64,000 nt of DNA from an uncultured Burkholderiales bacterium (lineage in GTDB: Bacteria > Pseudomonadota > Gammaproteobacteria > Burkholderiales > Burkholderiaceae_C): contig CAISMH010000012.1 of the NCBI GenBank assembly GCA_903886485.1, forward strand, positions 1 through 64,000, read 5' to 3'. A program made the translations under genes and the position numbers. Positions 33,791 to 43,767 of this stretch are shown piece after piece; position 1 is the first letter of the stretch; every line of letters begins with the position of its first letter. A model generated the notes under the pieces. It ran no database searches, was not told the origin of the DNA, and was given only the letters and a program-made list of their open reading frames with translations.

Positions 33791-33796
33791 ATTGTC
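33791..33796 (-). promoter_or_regulatory. Possible -10 (GACAAT) of the selO operon, leaderless arrangement
   Basis: Minus-strand GACAAT ends seven bases before the selO ATG (33783), with the same spacing as the GATAAT hexamers at dapC, map, rlhA and ygfZ. No clear -35. Confidence 0.35.
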
Positions 33797-33870
33797 TCGG
33801 GTTATCCATAGGCTGGTTTTTTGTGGGCTTTCACGAAAGATTCAAAAGACTCGGCACAATAGTTAAAAAA

Positions 33871-33882
33871 GCACGACCGTGC
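33871..33882. promoter_or_regulatory. Short dyad upstream of the beta-oxidation cluster
   Basis: GCACG-AC-CGTGC is a perfect 5-bp dyad 20 bases before the ATG of the acyl-CoA ligase. A second dyad, CTTTC-AC-GAAAG, lies at 33828-33839. A CACAAT at 33855-33860 could be a -10. A TetR-type fatty-acid regulator could bind here, but I cannot match it to a known motif. Confidence 0.3.
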
Positions 33883-33902
33883 GAAAACAAAAAGGAAACC
33901 AC

Positions 33903-35546
33903 ATGCTAGGACTGATGCAAGACCAACCGCTGCTGATTTCAAACCTGATTGAGTTTGCTGATAAACACCATGGCGATGGCGAGGTGGTGTCGCGCCGCGT
34001 CGAAGGCGACATTCACCGTTACACCTGGTCCGATGTGGCGCGTCGCTCGCGTCAAGTGGCCAATGCCCTCGATGGCATGAAGCTGGGTTTCAGCGACCGC
34101 GTGGCCACACTGGCGTGGAATGGCTATCGGCACTTGGAGCTGTACTTTGGCGTCAGCGGCAGTGGCCGCGTGCTGCACACCATCAACCCCCGTTTGCACC
34201 CCGAACAAATTGCGTGGATCACCAACCATGCAGAAGACCAAGTGCTGTGCTTTGACATGACGTTCTTGCCCATCATCCAAGCCATTCACAGCAAGTGCAA
34301 CACCGTCCAGCATTGGGTGGCGATGTGCGATGCCGACAAGTTGCCAGCCGATACGGGCATACCCAACCTCATCAGCTACGAGGCATGGATGGGTCAGCAA
34401 AGCACACGCTACCCATGGCCTATGTTTGACGAGAACACAGCGTCGAGCATGTGCTACACCAGTGGCACCACGGGCAACCCTAAGGCGGCCTTGTACAGCC
34501 ATCGCTCCACCACCTTGCACGCCTATGCAGCGGCCTTACCCGATGTGATGTGCATCTCAGCCCGCGATGCCATCTTGCCGGTCGTGCCCATGTTCCACGT
34601 CAATGCATGGGGCATCCCCTACAGTACTGCACTCACGGGGGCCAAGCTGGTGTTTCCGGGGCCAGGCATGGATGGCAAATCGGTGTACGAGATGATTGAG
34701 AACGAAGGCGTCACCTATGCCGCAGGTGTGCCAACCGTGTGGCAGATGCTGCTGACCTATATGAAGCCCAATGGCTTGAAGTTCTCCACCTTGAAGCGCA
34801 CGGTCATTGGCGGCGCGGCATGTCCACCCGCCATGATTTTCGCCTTCCGCGATGACTATGGCGTGGAAGTTTTGCACGCTTGGGGCATGACCGAACTCAG
34901 TCCCTTAGGGACCTTGTGTACCCTGAAGAACAAACACCTCAAGTTACCCAAAGCCGAGCAAATGAAGTTGCTGCTCAAACAAGGCCGCGCCATATATGGC
35001 GTTGACATGAAGATCGTCAACGACGCCGGCGATGAGCAGCCGCATGACGGCAAAGCCTACGGCGACTTGCTGGCCAAAGGTCCATGGGTGGTGGCCAATT
35101 ACTACAAAGGCGAGGGCGATCCGTTGGTGACCGACAAGGACGGCCAACGTTGGTTTCCCACAGGGGACGTGGCCACCATCGATGCCGATGGCTTCATGCA
35201 AATCACAGACCGCAGCAAAGACGTCATCAAGTCGGGCGGCGAGTGGATCAGCTCGATTGACATTGAAAACATTGCCGTGGCACACCCTGCGGTGCTGATG
35301 GCTGCGTGCATCGGCATGGCTCACCCCAAGTGGGACGAGCGTCCCATCGTGGTCGTGGTGAAAAAGCCGGATGCTCAAGTCAGCCGCGAGGAGTTGCTGG
35401 CCTTTTACGACGGCAAAACAGCCAAGTGGCAAGTCCCAGACGATGTGGTGTTTGTCGACAGCATCCCCCTCGGTGCAACGGGCAAGATGCTCAAAACCAA
35501 ACTACGCGAGCAGCTCAAGGATTACGTGCTGCCCGCCACGCCCTGA
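33903..35546 (+). CDS. Acyl-CoA ligase (AMP-forming), fatty-acid type
   Basis: ANL-superfamily enzyme of 547 residues activating a carboxylic acid to its CoA thioester via an acyl-adenylate. The P-loop is [62 protein letters not shown] and the C-terminal catalytic lysine in [13 protein letters not shown] follow in order. I start at ATG 33903 with AAAGGAAACC just ahead; the GTG at 33879 lies inside a dyad. Medium- or long-chain substrates are likely from its neighbours, but the substrate cannot be read from sequence. First gene of the beta-oxidation cluster. Confidence 0.88.
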   Translation: MLGLMQDQPLLISNLIEFADKHHGDGEVVSRRVEGDIHRYTWSDVARRSRQVANALDGMKLGFSDRVATLAWNGYRHLELYFGVSGSGRVLHTINPRLHPEQIAWITNHAEDQVLCFDMTFLPIIQAIHSKCNTVQHWVAMCDADKLPADTGIPNLISYEAWMGQQSTRYPWPMFDENTASSMCYTSGTTGNPKAALYSHRSTTLHAYAAALPDVMCISARDAILPVVPMFHVNAWGIPYSTALTGAKLVFPGPGMDGKSVYEMIENEGVTYAAGVPTVWQMLLTYMKPNGLKFSTLKRTVIGGAACPPAMIFAFRDDYGVEVLHAWGMTELSPLGTLCTLKNKHLKLPKAEQMKLLLKQGRAIYGVDMKIVNDAGDEQPHDGKAYGDLLAKGPWVVANYYKGEGDPLVTDKDGQRWFPTGDVATIDADGFMQITDRSKDVIKSGGEWISSIDIENIAVAHPAVLMAACIGMAHPKWDERPIVVVVKKPDAQVSREELLAFYDGKTAKWQVPDDVVFVDSIPLGATGKMLKTKLREQLKDYVLPATP

Positions 35547-35587
35547 TTCATTCCCGAACGCGATTCGTATTTCAAAGGACTTCTCTG

Positions 35588-37687
35588 ATGAGTGCAGATT
35601 ACAAACTTCATGGCGACATCGCTGTGATCACCCTGAACAACCCGCCCGTCAACGGCATGGGCTTGGAGACACGCCGCGCTCTGTTGGCTGGCATTGCACA
35701 GGCGCAAGCCGATGCAGCGGTGAAAGCCGTGGTCATCACAGGGCACGGCAAAGCGTTTTCGGGCGGCGCTGATGTGCGCGAGTTTGGTTCGCCCAAAGCC
35801 TTCCAAGAGCCTAATTTACTGAGCGTGATTTCTTGCATCGAAAACTGCAGCAAACCTGTGGTGGCCGCCATGCACAGCGTGGCCATGGGCGGTGGGCTTG
35901 AGCTGGCACTGGGGTGTCACTACCGCATCTGCGCGCCCGGCACCAGCATCAGCATGCCTGAGGTGAAGCTGGGCCTCATTCCCGGCGCAGGGGGGACGCA
36001 ACGTTTGCCACGCGCTTTGGGGATAGAGCCCGCGTTGAACATGATCGTCAGCGGCGAAGCCATCAAGAGTGACATGTTGGGCATGCTGCCCGGCCAAAAA
36101 CTGTTCGACCAAATGGCCATGTCGCCTCAAAGTCTGATGGATGAAGCCTTGGCCTATGCGCGCGAAATTGCCGATGTGCGCCCCTTGCCCAAAGTGCGCG
36201 ATCTGCCTTGCAAACACCCCCAAGGCGATGCGTACTTTCAGTTCGCCCGCAACATGGTCAAGGCCATGGCCAAAAACTATCCCGCCCCGCCCAAAGCGGT
36301 GGACGCCGTGGAAATGGCCACCAAGAAAAAGTTTGACGACGGCATGATGTTCGAGCGCGAGCACTTCATCAACCTCATGTGGACCCCTGAGAGTCGTGCT
36401 TTGCGGCACTTGTTTGGCGCTCAACGCTCCGCCAGCAAAATTGCTGATGTGCCCAGCGACACACCCGTGCGCGACATCAAATGTGTCGCCGTCATTGGTG
36501 CGGGCACCATGGGTGGCGGTATCGCCATGAACTTCTTAAACGCAGGCATCGCGGTCAAGATGTTGGAAACCAAGCAAGAAGCCTTAGACCGAGGTGTGGC
36601 CACCCTTCAAAAGAACTACGAAGACCGCGTCAAAAAAGGCAAGCTCAAAGCAGACAAGGCCGCCCAGCGCATGGCGCTGCTGAGCACCACACTGAGTTAC
36701 GACGACATCAAAGACGCTGATCTGGTGATTGAAGCCGTGTTTGAAGACATGGGTGTGAAAGAAGCCGTGTTCAAGCAACTCGACGCGGTGATGAAGCCGG
36801 GTGCGATCTTGGCGTCGAACACCTCGACCTTGGACCTCAACAAAATTGCCCACTTCACCCAACGACCACAAGATGTGGTGGGCATGCACTTTTTCAGCCC
36901 CGCCAACGTGATGAAGCTGCTCGAAGTGGTGCGCGGCAAAGACACCGCCAAAGACGTGCTCTCCACGGTGATGGACGTGGCGAAAAAGATCAAAAAGATT
37001 GCCGTTCTGTCGGGTGTGTGTGACGGCTTTATTGGCAACCGCATGATCGACCAATTCGCGCGTCAAGCCGGCTTTTTGCTGGACGAGGGATGCACCCCTT
37101 CACAGATTGACCGTGCCGCAGAAAAATTTGGTTGGGCCATGGGGCCGTTTCGCATCAGCGACTTGGCGGGCAACGACATTGGCTGGGCCATTCGCAAACG
37201 TCGCTACATCGAACAGCCTCATTTGCGTTACAGCAAAACCGCAGACCTGTTGTGCGAACAAGGACGTTTTGGGCAAAAGACAGGGGCAGGGTGGTACGAC
37301 TACAAGCCCGGCAAACGCGAGCCCATCCCAAACAAAGATGTGGAAGCGATGATTGCCAAACACCGCGAAGAACTGGGCATCAAGCCGCGCAAAATCAGCG
37401 ATGAAGAAATCGTGCAACGCCTGGTTTTCGCGCTGATCAACGAGGGCGCACACCTGCTGCAAGAAGGCATTGCCAGCAAGGCCAGTGACATCGACATGGT
37501 CTACATCAGTGGCTATGGCTTCCCGATTTACCGAGGCGGCCCGATGAACTATGCCGACGAACTCGGCCTGTTCAACGTGGTGCAAGCCATGCAGCGGTTT
37601 GCCACCAACCCACACGATGACGCCGAGTTTTGGAAGCCAGCTCCGCTGCTCGCCCAACTCGCGGCCGAAGGCAAGACCTTCAACTGA
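35588..37687 (+). CDS. Bifunctional enoyl-CoA hydratase / 3-hydroxyacyl-CoA dehydrogenase
   Basis: Two consecutive beta-oxidation steps in one 699-residue chain. The N-terminal crotonase domain has FSGGADVREFG, MGGGLELALG with Glu105 and MPEVKLGLIPGAGGTQR with Glu125, the two catalytic glutamates at the usual 20-residue spacing. The NAD-binding domain begins near 300 (VIGAGTMGGGIAMNF), with GMHFFSPANVMKLLEVV and two C-terminal dehydrogenase repeats. The order resembles FadJ or peroxisomal MFE1. The start at 35588 has AAAGGACTTCTCTG upstream; the longer frame is a shadow of the ligase gene. Confidence 0.92.
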   Translation: MSADYKLHGDIAVITLNNPPVNGMGLETRRALLAGIAQAQADAAVKAVVITGHGKAFSGGADVREFGSPKAFQEPNLLSVISCIENCSKPVVAAMHSVAMGGGLELALGCHYRICAPGTSISMPEVKLGLIPGAGGTQRLPRALGIEPALNMIVSGEAIKSDMLGMLPGQKLFDQMAMSPQSLMDEALAYAREIADVRPLPKVRDLPCKHPQGDAYFQFARNMVKAMAKNYPAPPKAVDAVEMATKKKFDDGMMFEREHFINLMWTPESRALRHLFGAQRSASKIADVPSDTPVRDIKCVAVIGAGTMGGGIAMNFLNAGIAVKMLETKQEALDRGVATLQKNYEDRVKKGKLKADKAAQRMALLSTTLSYDDIKDADLVIEAVFEDMGVKEAVFKQLDAVMKPGAILASNTSTLDLNKIAHFTQRPQDVVGMHFFSPANVMKLLEVVRGKDTAKDVLSTVMDVAKKIKKIAVLSGVCDGFIGNRMIDQFARQAGFLLDEGCTPSQIDRAAEKFGWAMGPFRISDLAGNDIGWAIRKRRYIEQPHLRYSKTADLLCEQGRFGQKTGAGWYDYKPGKREPIPNKDVEAMIAKHREELGIKPRKISDEEIVQRLVFALINEGAHLLQEGIASKASDIDMVYISGYGFPIYRGGPMNYADELGLFNVVQAMQRFATNPHDDAEFWKPAPLLAQLAAEGKTFN

Positions 37688-37710
37688 ACCCGATTTAAGG
37701 ACACCACTTT

Positions 37711-38886
37711 ATGACCCAAGCTGTCATCGTTTCCACTGCCCGCACCCCACTGGCCAAAAGCTGGAAGGGCTCTTTCAACATGACGCACGGCGCGACCTTG
37801 GGCGGTCACGTTGTCAAGCACGCCATTGCACGCGCTGGCATTGAAGCCGCCGAAGTCGATGACGTCATCATGGGCTGCGCTTTGCCCGAAGGTGCCACCG
37901 GCACCAACATTGCCCGTCAAATCGCACTCATGGCGGACTGCCCCGTGTCCGTGTCGGGCATGACCATCAACCGCTTTTGCTCCTCAGGTTTGCAGACCAT
38001 TGCCACCGCTGCCCAGCGCATCATTGCGGGCGAGGGCGATGTCTATGTGGCGGGTGGCGTGGAGAGCATCTCGTGTGTGCAACAAGAGATGAACCAACAC
38101 ATGTTGATTGACTTGGCCCTTCAAAAGAAGAAGCCCGAGATGTACTGGAACATGCTGCAAACCGCAGAAAACGTGGCCAAGCGCTACAACATTGGCCGCG
38201 AAGCCATGGATGCCTATGGGGCACTCAGTCAGCAGCGCGCCTTTGCCGCCCAAACCGCTGGTTTGTTTGATGCAGAAATTGCCGCCATCACCGTCAAAGC
38301 GGGCATGGCCGACAAGGTGATGGGCTTGATGACCAAGCAAGTCACCGTCAGCAAAGACGAGGGCATCCGTGAAGGATCGACCGCCGAGGCCTTGGCCAAT
38401 CTCAAGTCGGCCATGCCCGGTGGCTTGATCACCGCTGGCAATGCCAGCCAGTTTTCAGACGGCGCAGGTGCGTGCGTGGTGATGAGCGAAGAACTCGCCA
38501 GCAAACGTGGCCTCAAGCCTTTGGGGCGCTTCCTCGGCTTTGCGGTAGCTGGCTGTGAGCCCGACGAAATGGGCATTGGCCCTGTCTACGCCGTGCCTAA
38601 AGTACTCAAGCGCGTAGGTCTAAGCGTGAGCGACATTGACCTGTGGGAGCTGAATGAAGCCTTTGCTGTGCAAGTGCTCTACTGCCGCGACAAATTAGGC
38701 ATTCCAGATGAACGCCTCAACGTCAATGGTGGCGCAATTGCCTTGGGCCACCCCTACGGCGTGAGTGGTCAGCGCTTGGTCGGCCATGCCTTGATTGAAG
38801 GCAAGCGCCGAGGTGCCAAACGCGTGTGCGTGACCATGTGCATTGGCGGCGGCATGGGCGCAGCGGGCATTTTTGAAGTCCTCTAA
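37711..38886 (+). CDS. Acetyl-CoA C-acyltransferase (3-ketoacyl-CoA thiolase)
   Basis: Last step of the beta-oxidation cycle, cleaving 3-ketoacyl-CoA with CoA. The 391-residue thiolase carries nucleophile Cys90 ([11 protein letters not shown]), His347 (GHPYGVSG) and Cys377 ([12 protein letters not shown]). The gene follows the hydratase/dehydrogenase by 23 bp with its own AAGGA ribosome-binding site. Together the two genes form a FadBA-like trifunctional unit. Confidence 0.94.
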   Translation: MTQAVIVSTARTPLAKSWKGSFNMTHGATLGGHVVKHAIARAGIEAAEVDDVIMGCALPEGATGTNIARQIALMADCPVSVSGMTINRFCSSGLQTIATAAQRIIAGEGDVYVAGGVESISCVQQEMNQHMLIDLALQKKKPEMYWNMLQTAENVAKRYNIGREAMDAYGALSQQRAFAAQTAGLFDAEIAAITVKAGMADKVMGLMTKQVTVSKDEGIREGSTAEALANLKSAMPGGLITAGNASQFSDGAGACVVMSEELASKRGLKPLGRFLGFAVAGCEPDEMGIGPVYAVPKVLKRVGLSVSDIDLWELNEAFAVQVLYCRDKLGIPDERLNVNGGAIALGHPYGVSGQRLVGHALIEGKRRGAKRVCVTMCIGGGMGAAGIFEVL

Positions 38887-38905
38887 CGTTTCAAAGGAGA
38901 ACACC

Positions 38906-39328
38906 ATGCAAGAAAGTTTTGGCGCTTACATCCCATTTGTGGACCACTTGGGTTTTGAGATGGTGTTCTTTGAGGATGGCTACTCCGAGCTGCGCTACAC
39001 GCCCGAGCCTGAACACATGAACTCGTTCAACGTGACGCACGGCGGCGCGGTCATGACGTTTTTAGACGTGACCCTTGCCAGTGCGGCCCGCAGCGTTGAC
39101 AAGGGCATGGGCGCGGTCACCATCGAGATGAAAACCTCCTTCATGCAACCCGCCAAGGGCGTGCTCACTGGTAAAGGGCGTTTGATGCATCGCACGGGCA
39201 GCATGGCATTTTGTGAGGGCACCTTGGTGGACGACCAAGGCCGTGTGTGTGCGCATGCCACGGCAACTTTCAAGTACCTCAAGCGCGACGTGGCACCGAC
39301 CGAGTTGCATGAAGTGTCAACGGATTGA
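38906..39328 (+). CDS. PaaI-family hotdog-fold thioesterase
   Basis: A 140-residue hotdog protein. VTHGGAVMTFLDVTLASAAR holds the catalytic HGG...Asp arrangement of the PaaI/YbgC-like thioesterases; GAVTIEMKTSFMQPA and AHATATFKYLKR are further family-like strands. It probably releases CoA from dead-end or slow acyl-CoA intermediates. I start at 38906, with AAAGGAGAAC just before it; the frame upstream overlaps the thiolase gene. Fourth gene of the cluster. Confidence 0.88.
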   Translation: MQESFGAYIPFVDHLGFEMVFFEDGYSELRYTPEPEHMNSFNVTHGGAVMTFLDVTLASAARSVDKGMGAVTIEMKTSFMQPAKGVLTGKGRLMHRTGSMAFCEGTLVDDQGRVCAHATATFKYLKRDVAPTELHEVSTD

Positions 39329-39366
39329 TGCTGGAATAGAAAACGAATGAACGAAGGGGACATCTG

Positions 39367-40572
39367 ATGCGGTTTATCTTTGTATTGAGTGCGTTGTTGT
39401 TGACGATCGGTGCCAGTAGCTTGAGGGCGCAAGTGATCGAGCGAAACATTGATGAAATCAAAAGCGAATCTTTGCTGCGGGCGCAGCGAGGTGCTTACCC
39501 CTTGGGGGGACTGGATCCCAGCGACGTGGCCCAAGCGCTGAGTCAAATCCACACCCGCGATAAAGACGAATGGGCAAAGGGCTGGAGCCAAGTGGCACAA
39601 ACCTACATTGACAAAGGCCAGCGTGCATCCTCAGCCCAAGAAGCGGCCATCGCCTACAAAAAAGCTTGGCGTTTGTATTACTTTGCGCAATGGCCTGTCC
39701 CCAACAGCCAAGGCAAACAACTGGCCTACGACAACGGCATCAAGGCCTACCTCAAATACGCTGAAACGATGAACCCGCCCATGGAGGTGGTCCAAATACC
39801 TTTTGAAGGCAAGACCATCACTGGCTATCTTCGTTTTCCCGCCAATTCGGCCAACCAAAAAGTGCCCATGATTTTGGCCATCAGTGGACTCGACAGTCGC
39901 AAAGAAACGGTGGCTGACAGCTATGAACAAATTCTGGCGCAAGGCGTGGGTTTTCTTGCGGTAGATGGTCCCGGAACCGGACAAGCGCCGATCAAAGTCA
40001 GTGCGACTGCGGAAAGAATGTTTTCAAAGGTCCTAGATTATTTAAACGCACACCCACGCGTCGACTCACAACGCATCATTGTTTCTGGGGTGAGTTTTGG
40101 TGGCTATTGGGCGAGCAAATTAGCCATCACAGAAAAGCACCGGTTGCTTGGCTCAGTGGCTCAGTCGCCCCCTGTGGATGAGTTCTTCTCTGAAAAATTT
40201 CTGCGTGAAGGCACCTTGGGCAACAGAGAATATTTGTTTGATTTGGCGCCCGCTTTCATCAACGTCTTTGAAGGCGCAAACAGCGTCGATGACCTGGCAC
40301 GGCTGATGCCGGGCATGTCCTTGAAGGCCCAAAACTTACTCTCTCAACCCACCACGCCGATGTTGGTGGTGACGGGGGTGAAAGACACCCAAGTCCCCAT
40401 TGGTGACATTGAACTTTTGATGCGCTCAGGCGATGTGCCCAAAGAGGCCTGGATTAACCCAATGGGTGGGCATTTGGGGCGTGAGGCCAAGGGTTGGACG
40501 GATCCTGTGATCTTTTCAAAAGTCATCATCCCATGGGAGCTCAGGCTGATCGCCCAATCACGTGGGAAATGA
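39367..40572 (+). CDS. Exported alpha/beta hydrolase (FrsA/DUF1100-like esterase)
   Basis: A 401-residue protein with a probable signal peptide (FIFVLSALLLTIGASSLRAQ) and an alpha-helical N-terminal part before an alpha/beta hydrolase core. The nucleophile elbow is VSGVSFGGYW; likely acid and base are in TGVKDTQVP and NPMGGHLGRE. The layout resembles FrsA/EstB-type esterases. It follows the thioesterase by 38 bp and may be cotranscribed, but an exported esterase does not have an obvious job in cytoplasmic beta-oxidation; it may supply fatty acids from esters outside. Confidence 0.75.
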   Translation: MRFIFVLSALLLTIGASSLRAQVIERNIDEIKSESLLRAQRGAYPLGGLDPSDVAQALSQIHTRDKDEWAKGWSQVAQTYIDKGQRASSAQEAAIAYKKAWRLYYFAQWPVPNSQGKQLAYDNGIKAYLKYAETMNPPMEVVQIPFEGKTITGYLRFPANSANQKVPMILAISGLDSRKETVADSYEQILAQGVGFLAVDGPGTGQAPIKVSATAERMFSKVLDYLNAHPRVDSQRIIVSGVSFGGYWASKLAITEKHRLLGSVAQSPPVDEFFSEKFLREGTLGNREYLFDLAPAFINVFEGANSVDDLARLMPGMSLKAQNLLSQPTTPMLVVTGVKDTQVPIGDIELLMRSGDVPKEAWINPMGGHLGREAKGWTDPVIFSKVIIPWELRLIAQSRGK

Positions 40573-40636
40573 GTTCTCAGTCGCGACCGTCACTCAGGCA
40601 AAATTGCCTGTTGTGACGAATTGACCGACTGAAAAC

Positions 40637-43021
40637 ATGCAAAAAATTACCCGCCAACTGGCGGACGAAATCAAGATCTCCGAAGCCCAAGTGCGCTCTG
40701 CCGTAGAGCTGCTCGACGGGGGTGCCACCGTGCCTTTTATTGCACGCTATCGCAAAGAGGTGACAGGCGGCTTAGACGACATTCAACTGCGTGAACTCGA
40801 AGCACGCCTGAGCTACCTGCGCGAGTTGGAAGACCGCCGCGCGGCGGTCATCAAGAGCATTCAAGAACAAGGCAAACTCACGCCGGAGTTATTGGCGGCC
40901 ATCGAAGCTGCACCGACCAAGCAAGAGTTGGAAGACATTTACTTACCGTTCAAGCCCAAACGCCGCACCAAGGGCATGATTGCCAAAGAGGCCGGCTTGG
41001 AGCCGCTGGCCGACAAACTGTTTGCAGATCCAACGCTCAACCCCCAGCTCGAAGCCGAAGCATTCATCTTGCCCGCAGGAAAAATTGAAGGGGCAGACTT
41101 CACCACCGTGGCTGCGGTTTTAGACGGGGTGCGTGATCTCTTGAGCGAGCGTTGGGCCGAAGACGCCGCACTGATTCAAAGCTTGCGCGAATGGCTGTGG
41201 AGCGAAGGCTTGTTTCGCAGCAAGCTGGCTGCTGGCAAAGACGAAAACAACCCCGATGTGGCCAAGTTTCGCGACTACTTTGATTACGACGAGCCCATTG
41301 GTCGCGTGCCATCACACCGCGCCTTGGCCGTGTTCCGTGGCCGCGCGCTGGAAATGTTGGATGCCAAGCTCGTTCTGCCCGTCGAGCCTGAACCCGGTAA
41401 GCCCAGCTTGGCCGAAGGAAAAATTGCTTTGCACTTGGGCTGGAGCCATTCGGGCAGAGCAGGGGACGACCTGATTCGCAAATGCGTGGCGTGGACCTGG
41501 CGCGTGAAGCTGAGCCTCTCCACCGAGCGCGACTTGTTCACCCGTTTGCGCGAAGACGCCGAGAAGGTCGCGATCAAAGTGTTTGCCGACAATCTGCGCG
41601 ACTTACTACTGGCCGCACCCGCAGGTCCGCGCGTGGTGATGGGCCTTGACCCCGGCATCCGCACAGGTGTGAAAGTGGCTGTGGTCGACGCCACGGGCAA
41701 GCTGGTGGAAACCGCCACCGTCTATCCACACGAGCCCCGCAAAGATTGGGACGGTTCGCTCTACACCTTGGCCAAGTTGGCCGAGAAGCACGGCGTCAAC
41801 TTGATTGCCATTGGCAACGGCACGGCCAGCCGCGAGACCGACAAACTGGCGGGCGAGTTGATCAAGCTCATGGCCAAACACGATGCGAGCAAAGTGATCG
41901 ACAAAGTGGTGGTGAGTGAAGCGGGCGCGTCTGTGTATAGCGCCAGTGAGTACGCCAGCCAAGAAATGCCCGATGTGGATGTGAGCTTGCGTGGTGCCGC
42001 CAGCATTGCGCGCCGCCTGCAAGACCCCTTGGCTGAGTTGGTCAAGATTGACCCCAAATCCATTGGCGTGGGTCAGTACCAACACGATGTGAACCAAAGC
42101 GAACTTGCCCGCACCTTGGAGGCCGTGGTGGAAGACTGCGTGAACAAAGTGGGGGTCGACCTCAACACCGCCAGCGTGCCGCTGCTCACCCGCGTGTCGG
42201 GCCTTTCCACCACCACCGCCAAAGCCGTGGTGCGTTGGCGCGAGGCCAACGGTGCGTTTGCCAACCGCCAGCAGCTACTCAAGGTCACGGGCCTTGGCGC
42301 TAAAACCTTTGAACAAAGCGCAGGCTTCTTGCGCATTCGCGGTGGGGACAATCCGCTGGACATGACCGCGGTTCATCCCGAAACCTACCCTGTGGTGGAA
42401 CGCATCATGGCGCAAACGGGCAAGCCCGTGGCCGAGCTGATGGGCCGTGCCGACATGCTCAAAACCTTGAAGCCCGAGTTGTTTGCCAATGACACTGTGG
42501 GCGTGATCACCGTCAAAGACATCTTGAGCGAACTCGAAAAGCCAGGCCGCGACCCGCGCCCCGACTTCAAAGTGGCCAAGCTGCAAGACGGCGTGGAAGA
42601 CATCAAAGACTTGAAGGTGGACATGGTGCTCGAGGGCACGGTCAGCAACGTGGCGGCCTTTGGCGCGTTTGTGGATTTGGGCGTGCATCAAGACGGCTTG
42701 ATTCACGTGAGCCAACTCAGCAACAAGTTCATCACCGACGCCCGCGAAGTGGTGAAGACGGGTGACATCATTAAAGTCAAAGTGCTGGAAGTGGACGTGG
42801 CCCGTAAACGCATCAGCCTGACCATGAAGATGGATGCTGCGCCTGCGCGTAAAGACGGCCCACGCGACAACAGGTTTGAACACGCGGGGCGTGACAACCG
42901 CCAAAGAGGCGGCGCAGGTGGTGGTGGCGGCTACAGCAGCGGTTACACCGCACCGCCGCAAGCAGCGGCGGGGTCGGCGATGGCGAGTGCATTTGCCAAG
43001 CTGCAAGGCTTGAAGAAGTAA
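40637..43021 (+). CDS. tex: Transcription accessory protein Tex (S1 RNA-binding)
   Basis: Nucleic-acid-binding protein of 794 residues with the Tex order: helical N-terminal region (ELLDGGATVPFIARYRKEVT, EDIYLPFKPKRRTKG), YqgF/RuvC-like domain starting near 335 (GLDPGIRTGVKVAVVDATGK), helix-hairpin-helix region (VSGLSTTTAKAVVRWREANG), and an S1 domain at about 663-735 (FGAFVDLGVHQDGLIHVSQL). The tail after the S1 domain is Arg/Gly-rich and disordered. Tex affects transcription and RNA stability broadly; its precise action is not settled. Confidence 0.95.
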   Translation: MQKITRQLADEIKISEAQVRSAVELLDGGATVPFIARYRKEVTGGLDDIQLRELEARLSYLRELEDRRAAVIKSIQEQGKLTPELLAAIEAAPTKQELEDIYLPFKPKRRTKGMIAKEAGLEPLADKLFADPTLNPQLEAEAFILPAGKIEGADFTTVAAVLDGVRDLLSERWAEDAALIQSLREWLWSEGLFRSKLAAGKDENNPDVAKFRDYFDYDEPIGRVPSHRALAVFRGRALEMLDAKLVLPVEPEPGKPSLAEGKIALHLGWSHSGRAGDDLIRKCVAWTWRVKLSLSTERDLFTRLREDAEKVAIKVFADNLRDLLLAAPAGPRVVMGLDPGIRTGVKVAVVDATGKLVETATVYPHEPRKDWDGSLYTLAKLAEKHGVNLIAIGNGTASRETDKLAGELIKLMAKHDASKVIDKVVVSEAGASVYSASEYASQEMPDVDVSLRGAASIARRLQDPLAELVKIDPKSIGVGQYQHDVNQSELARTLEAVVEDCVNKVGVDLNTASVPLLTRVSGLSTTTAKAVVRWREANGAFANRQQLLKVTGLGAKTFEQSAGFLRIRGGDNPLDMTAVHPETYPVVERIMAQTGKPVAELMGRADMLKTLKPELFANDTVGVITVKDILSELEKPGRDPRPDFKVAKLQDGVEDIKDLKVDMVLEGTVSNVAAFGAFVDLGVHQDGLIHVSQLSNKFITDAREVVKTGDIIKVKVLEVDVARKRISLTMKMDAAPARKDGPRDNRFEHAGRDNRQRGGAGGGGGYSSGYTAPPQAAAGSAMASAFAKLQGLKK

Positions 43022-43077
43022 GCACCACACCCCAAGGTCATCAAACTTTGAGGGGAAGGCTTTTGTGCTCTTGTCCT

Positions 43078-43476
43078 TCAGCGAATCAATGTCATGCCTG
43101 CGTGTTTTGCTGCGCCAGCATCGAAAGTCATGGTTGCAGTACATCCCGCACCAGACGCGGTGCGTTCGATCAAGCAGTCTGCAAAGTCAGCCTTGGCTGC
43201 ATCAAAGACGCGCAATGCACGCAGAACTTGGTCTGCTCGGTCCACCACAATTTGCTTGGCGCGCAACAATGATTCAAGCGCCTCTTTGACCTGCGCCCCT
43301 GTGAGGTCATAACAAGAGGTGAGTACCCAATACAGCTCCACCACCGACACGAGCGAAATAAAGCCTAGATTGTCAGCATCCAGCGATTCAATCAATGCCG
43401 AGGCCTTCGGTGACTGCTTTGCATCGTCTTGCATGATGTAGCGCACCAAGACGTTTGTATCGAGGCCAATCATCAA
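43078..43476 (-). CDS. PIN-domain toxin (VapC-like), partner of the AbrB-type antitoxin
   Basis: A 132-residue PIN protein: Asp6 in IGLDTNVLVRYIMQDD, Glu47 in SVVELYWVL, Asp97/Asp100 in ADFADCLIE and Asp119 in TFDAGAAKHAG form the metal site. It would be an RNA endonuclease. Its ATG overlaps the antitoxin stop by 4 bp. The sequence differs clearly from the VapC at 27706, so this is a separate acquisition and not a duplication. It is convergent to tex with 56 bp between. Confidence 0.88.
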   Translation of the reverse strand: MMIGLDTNVLVRYIMQDDAKQSPKASALIESLDADNLGFISLVSVVELYWVLTSCYDLTGAQVKEALESLLRAKQIVVDRADQVLRALRVFDAAKADFADCLIERTASGAGCTATMTFDAGAAKHAGMTLIR

Positions 43477-43712
43477 GTGCTGGCTCCACGTTTTGCAATG
43501 GCCTTGTTCATGTCATCAATTGAGACGCTTTTGCTCGGCTTGCCGAACATGCCTTTGAGTTCTGTGATGCTAAGGTTGGCAGCCACAAACTCAAATCGAT
43601 CAGGCGCAATTTGCACAAATTCGACACGATCCCCCGCTTCCACTTTGAGGGCGTGGCGTACGTCAGCGGGAATGGTAATTTGTCCTTTGGTTGTTAGAGT
43701 AGCTGTGGTCAT
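43473..43712 (-). CDS. AbrB/MazE-type (swapped-hairpin) antitoxin
   Basis: A 79-residue protein. TATLTTKGQITIPADVRHAL followed by VEAGDRVEFVQIAPDRFEFV is the SpoVT/AbrB swapped-hairpin DNA-binding fold; the C-terminal half (GMFGKPSKSVSIDDMNKAI) would bind and block the PIN toxin encoded next. AbrB-type antitoxins with PIN toxins are a known VapB class. A TTGACA box and an 18-bp palindrome lie directly upstream, so autorepression is expected. Confidence 0.9.
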   Translation of the reverse strand: MTTATLTTKGQITIPADVRHALKVEAGDRVEFVQIAPDRFEFVAANLSITELKGMFGKPSKSVSIDDMNKAIAKRGAST

Positions 43713-43733
43713 ACGTCAATTCCTTTGAATTTC

Positions 43734-43767
43734 CCTTACTTTAAAGTAAGGAATGTTACTGTGTCAA
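43734..43767 (-). promoter_or_regulatory. Promoter and palindromic operator of the AbrB-PIN module
   Basis: CCTTACTTTAAAGTAAGG at 43734-43751 is a perfect 18-bp palindrome 21 bases before the antitoxin ATG. On the minus strand a consensus TTGACA (43762-43767) lies about 17 bases before TTAAAG, which is in the centre of the palindrome. A repressor bound there would cover the -10. Confidence 0.75.

Noticed and set aside
43022..43077. Terminator between tex and the PIN toxin
   Set aside because: CCCC and GGGG can pair, but the stem is interrupted and no T-run follows on either strand.
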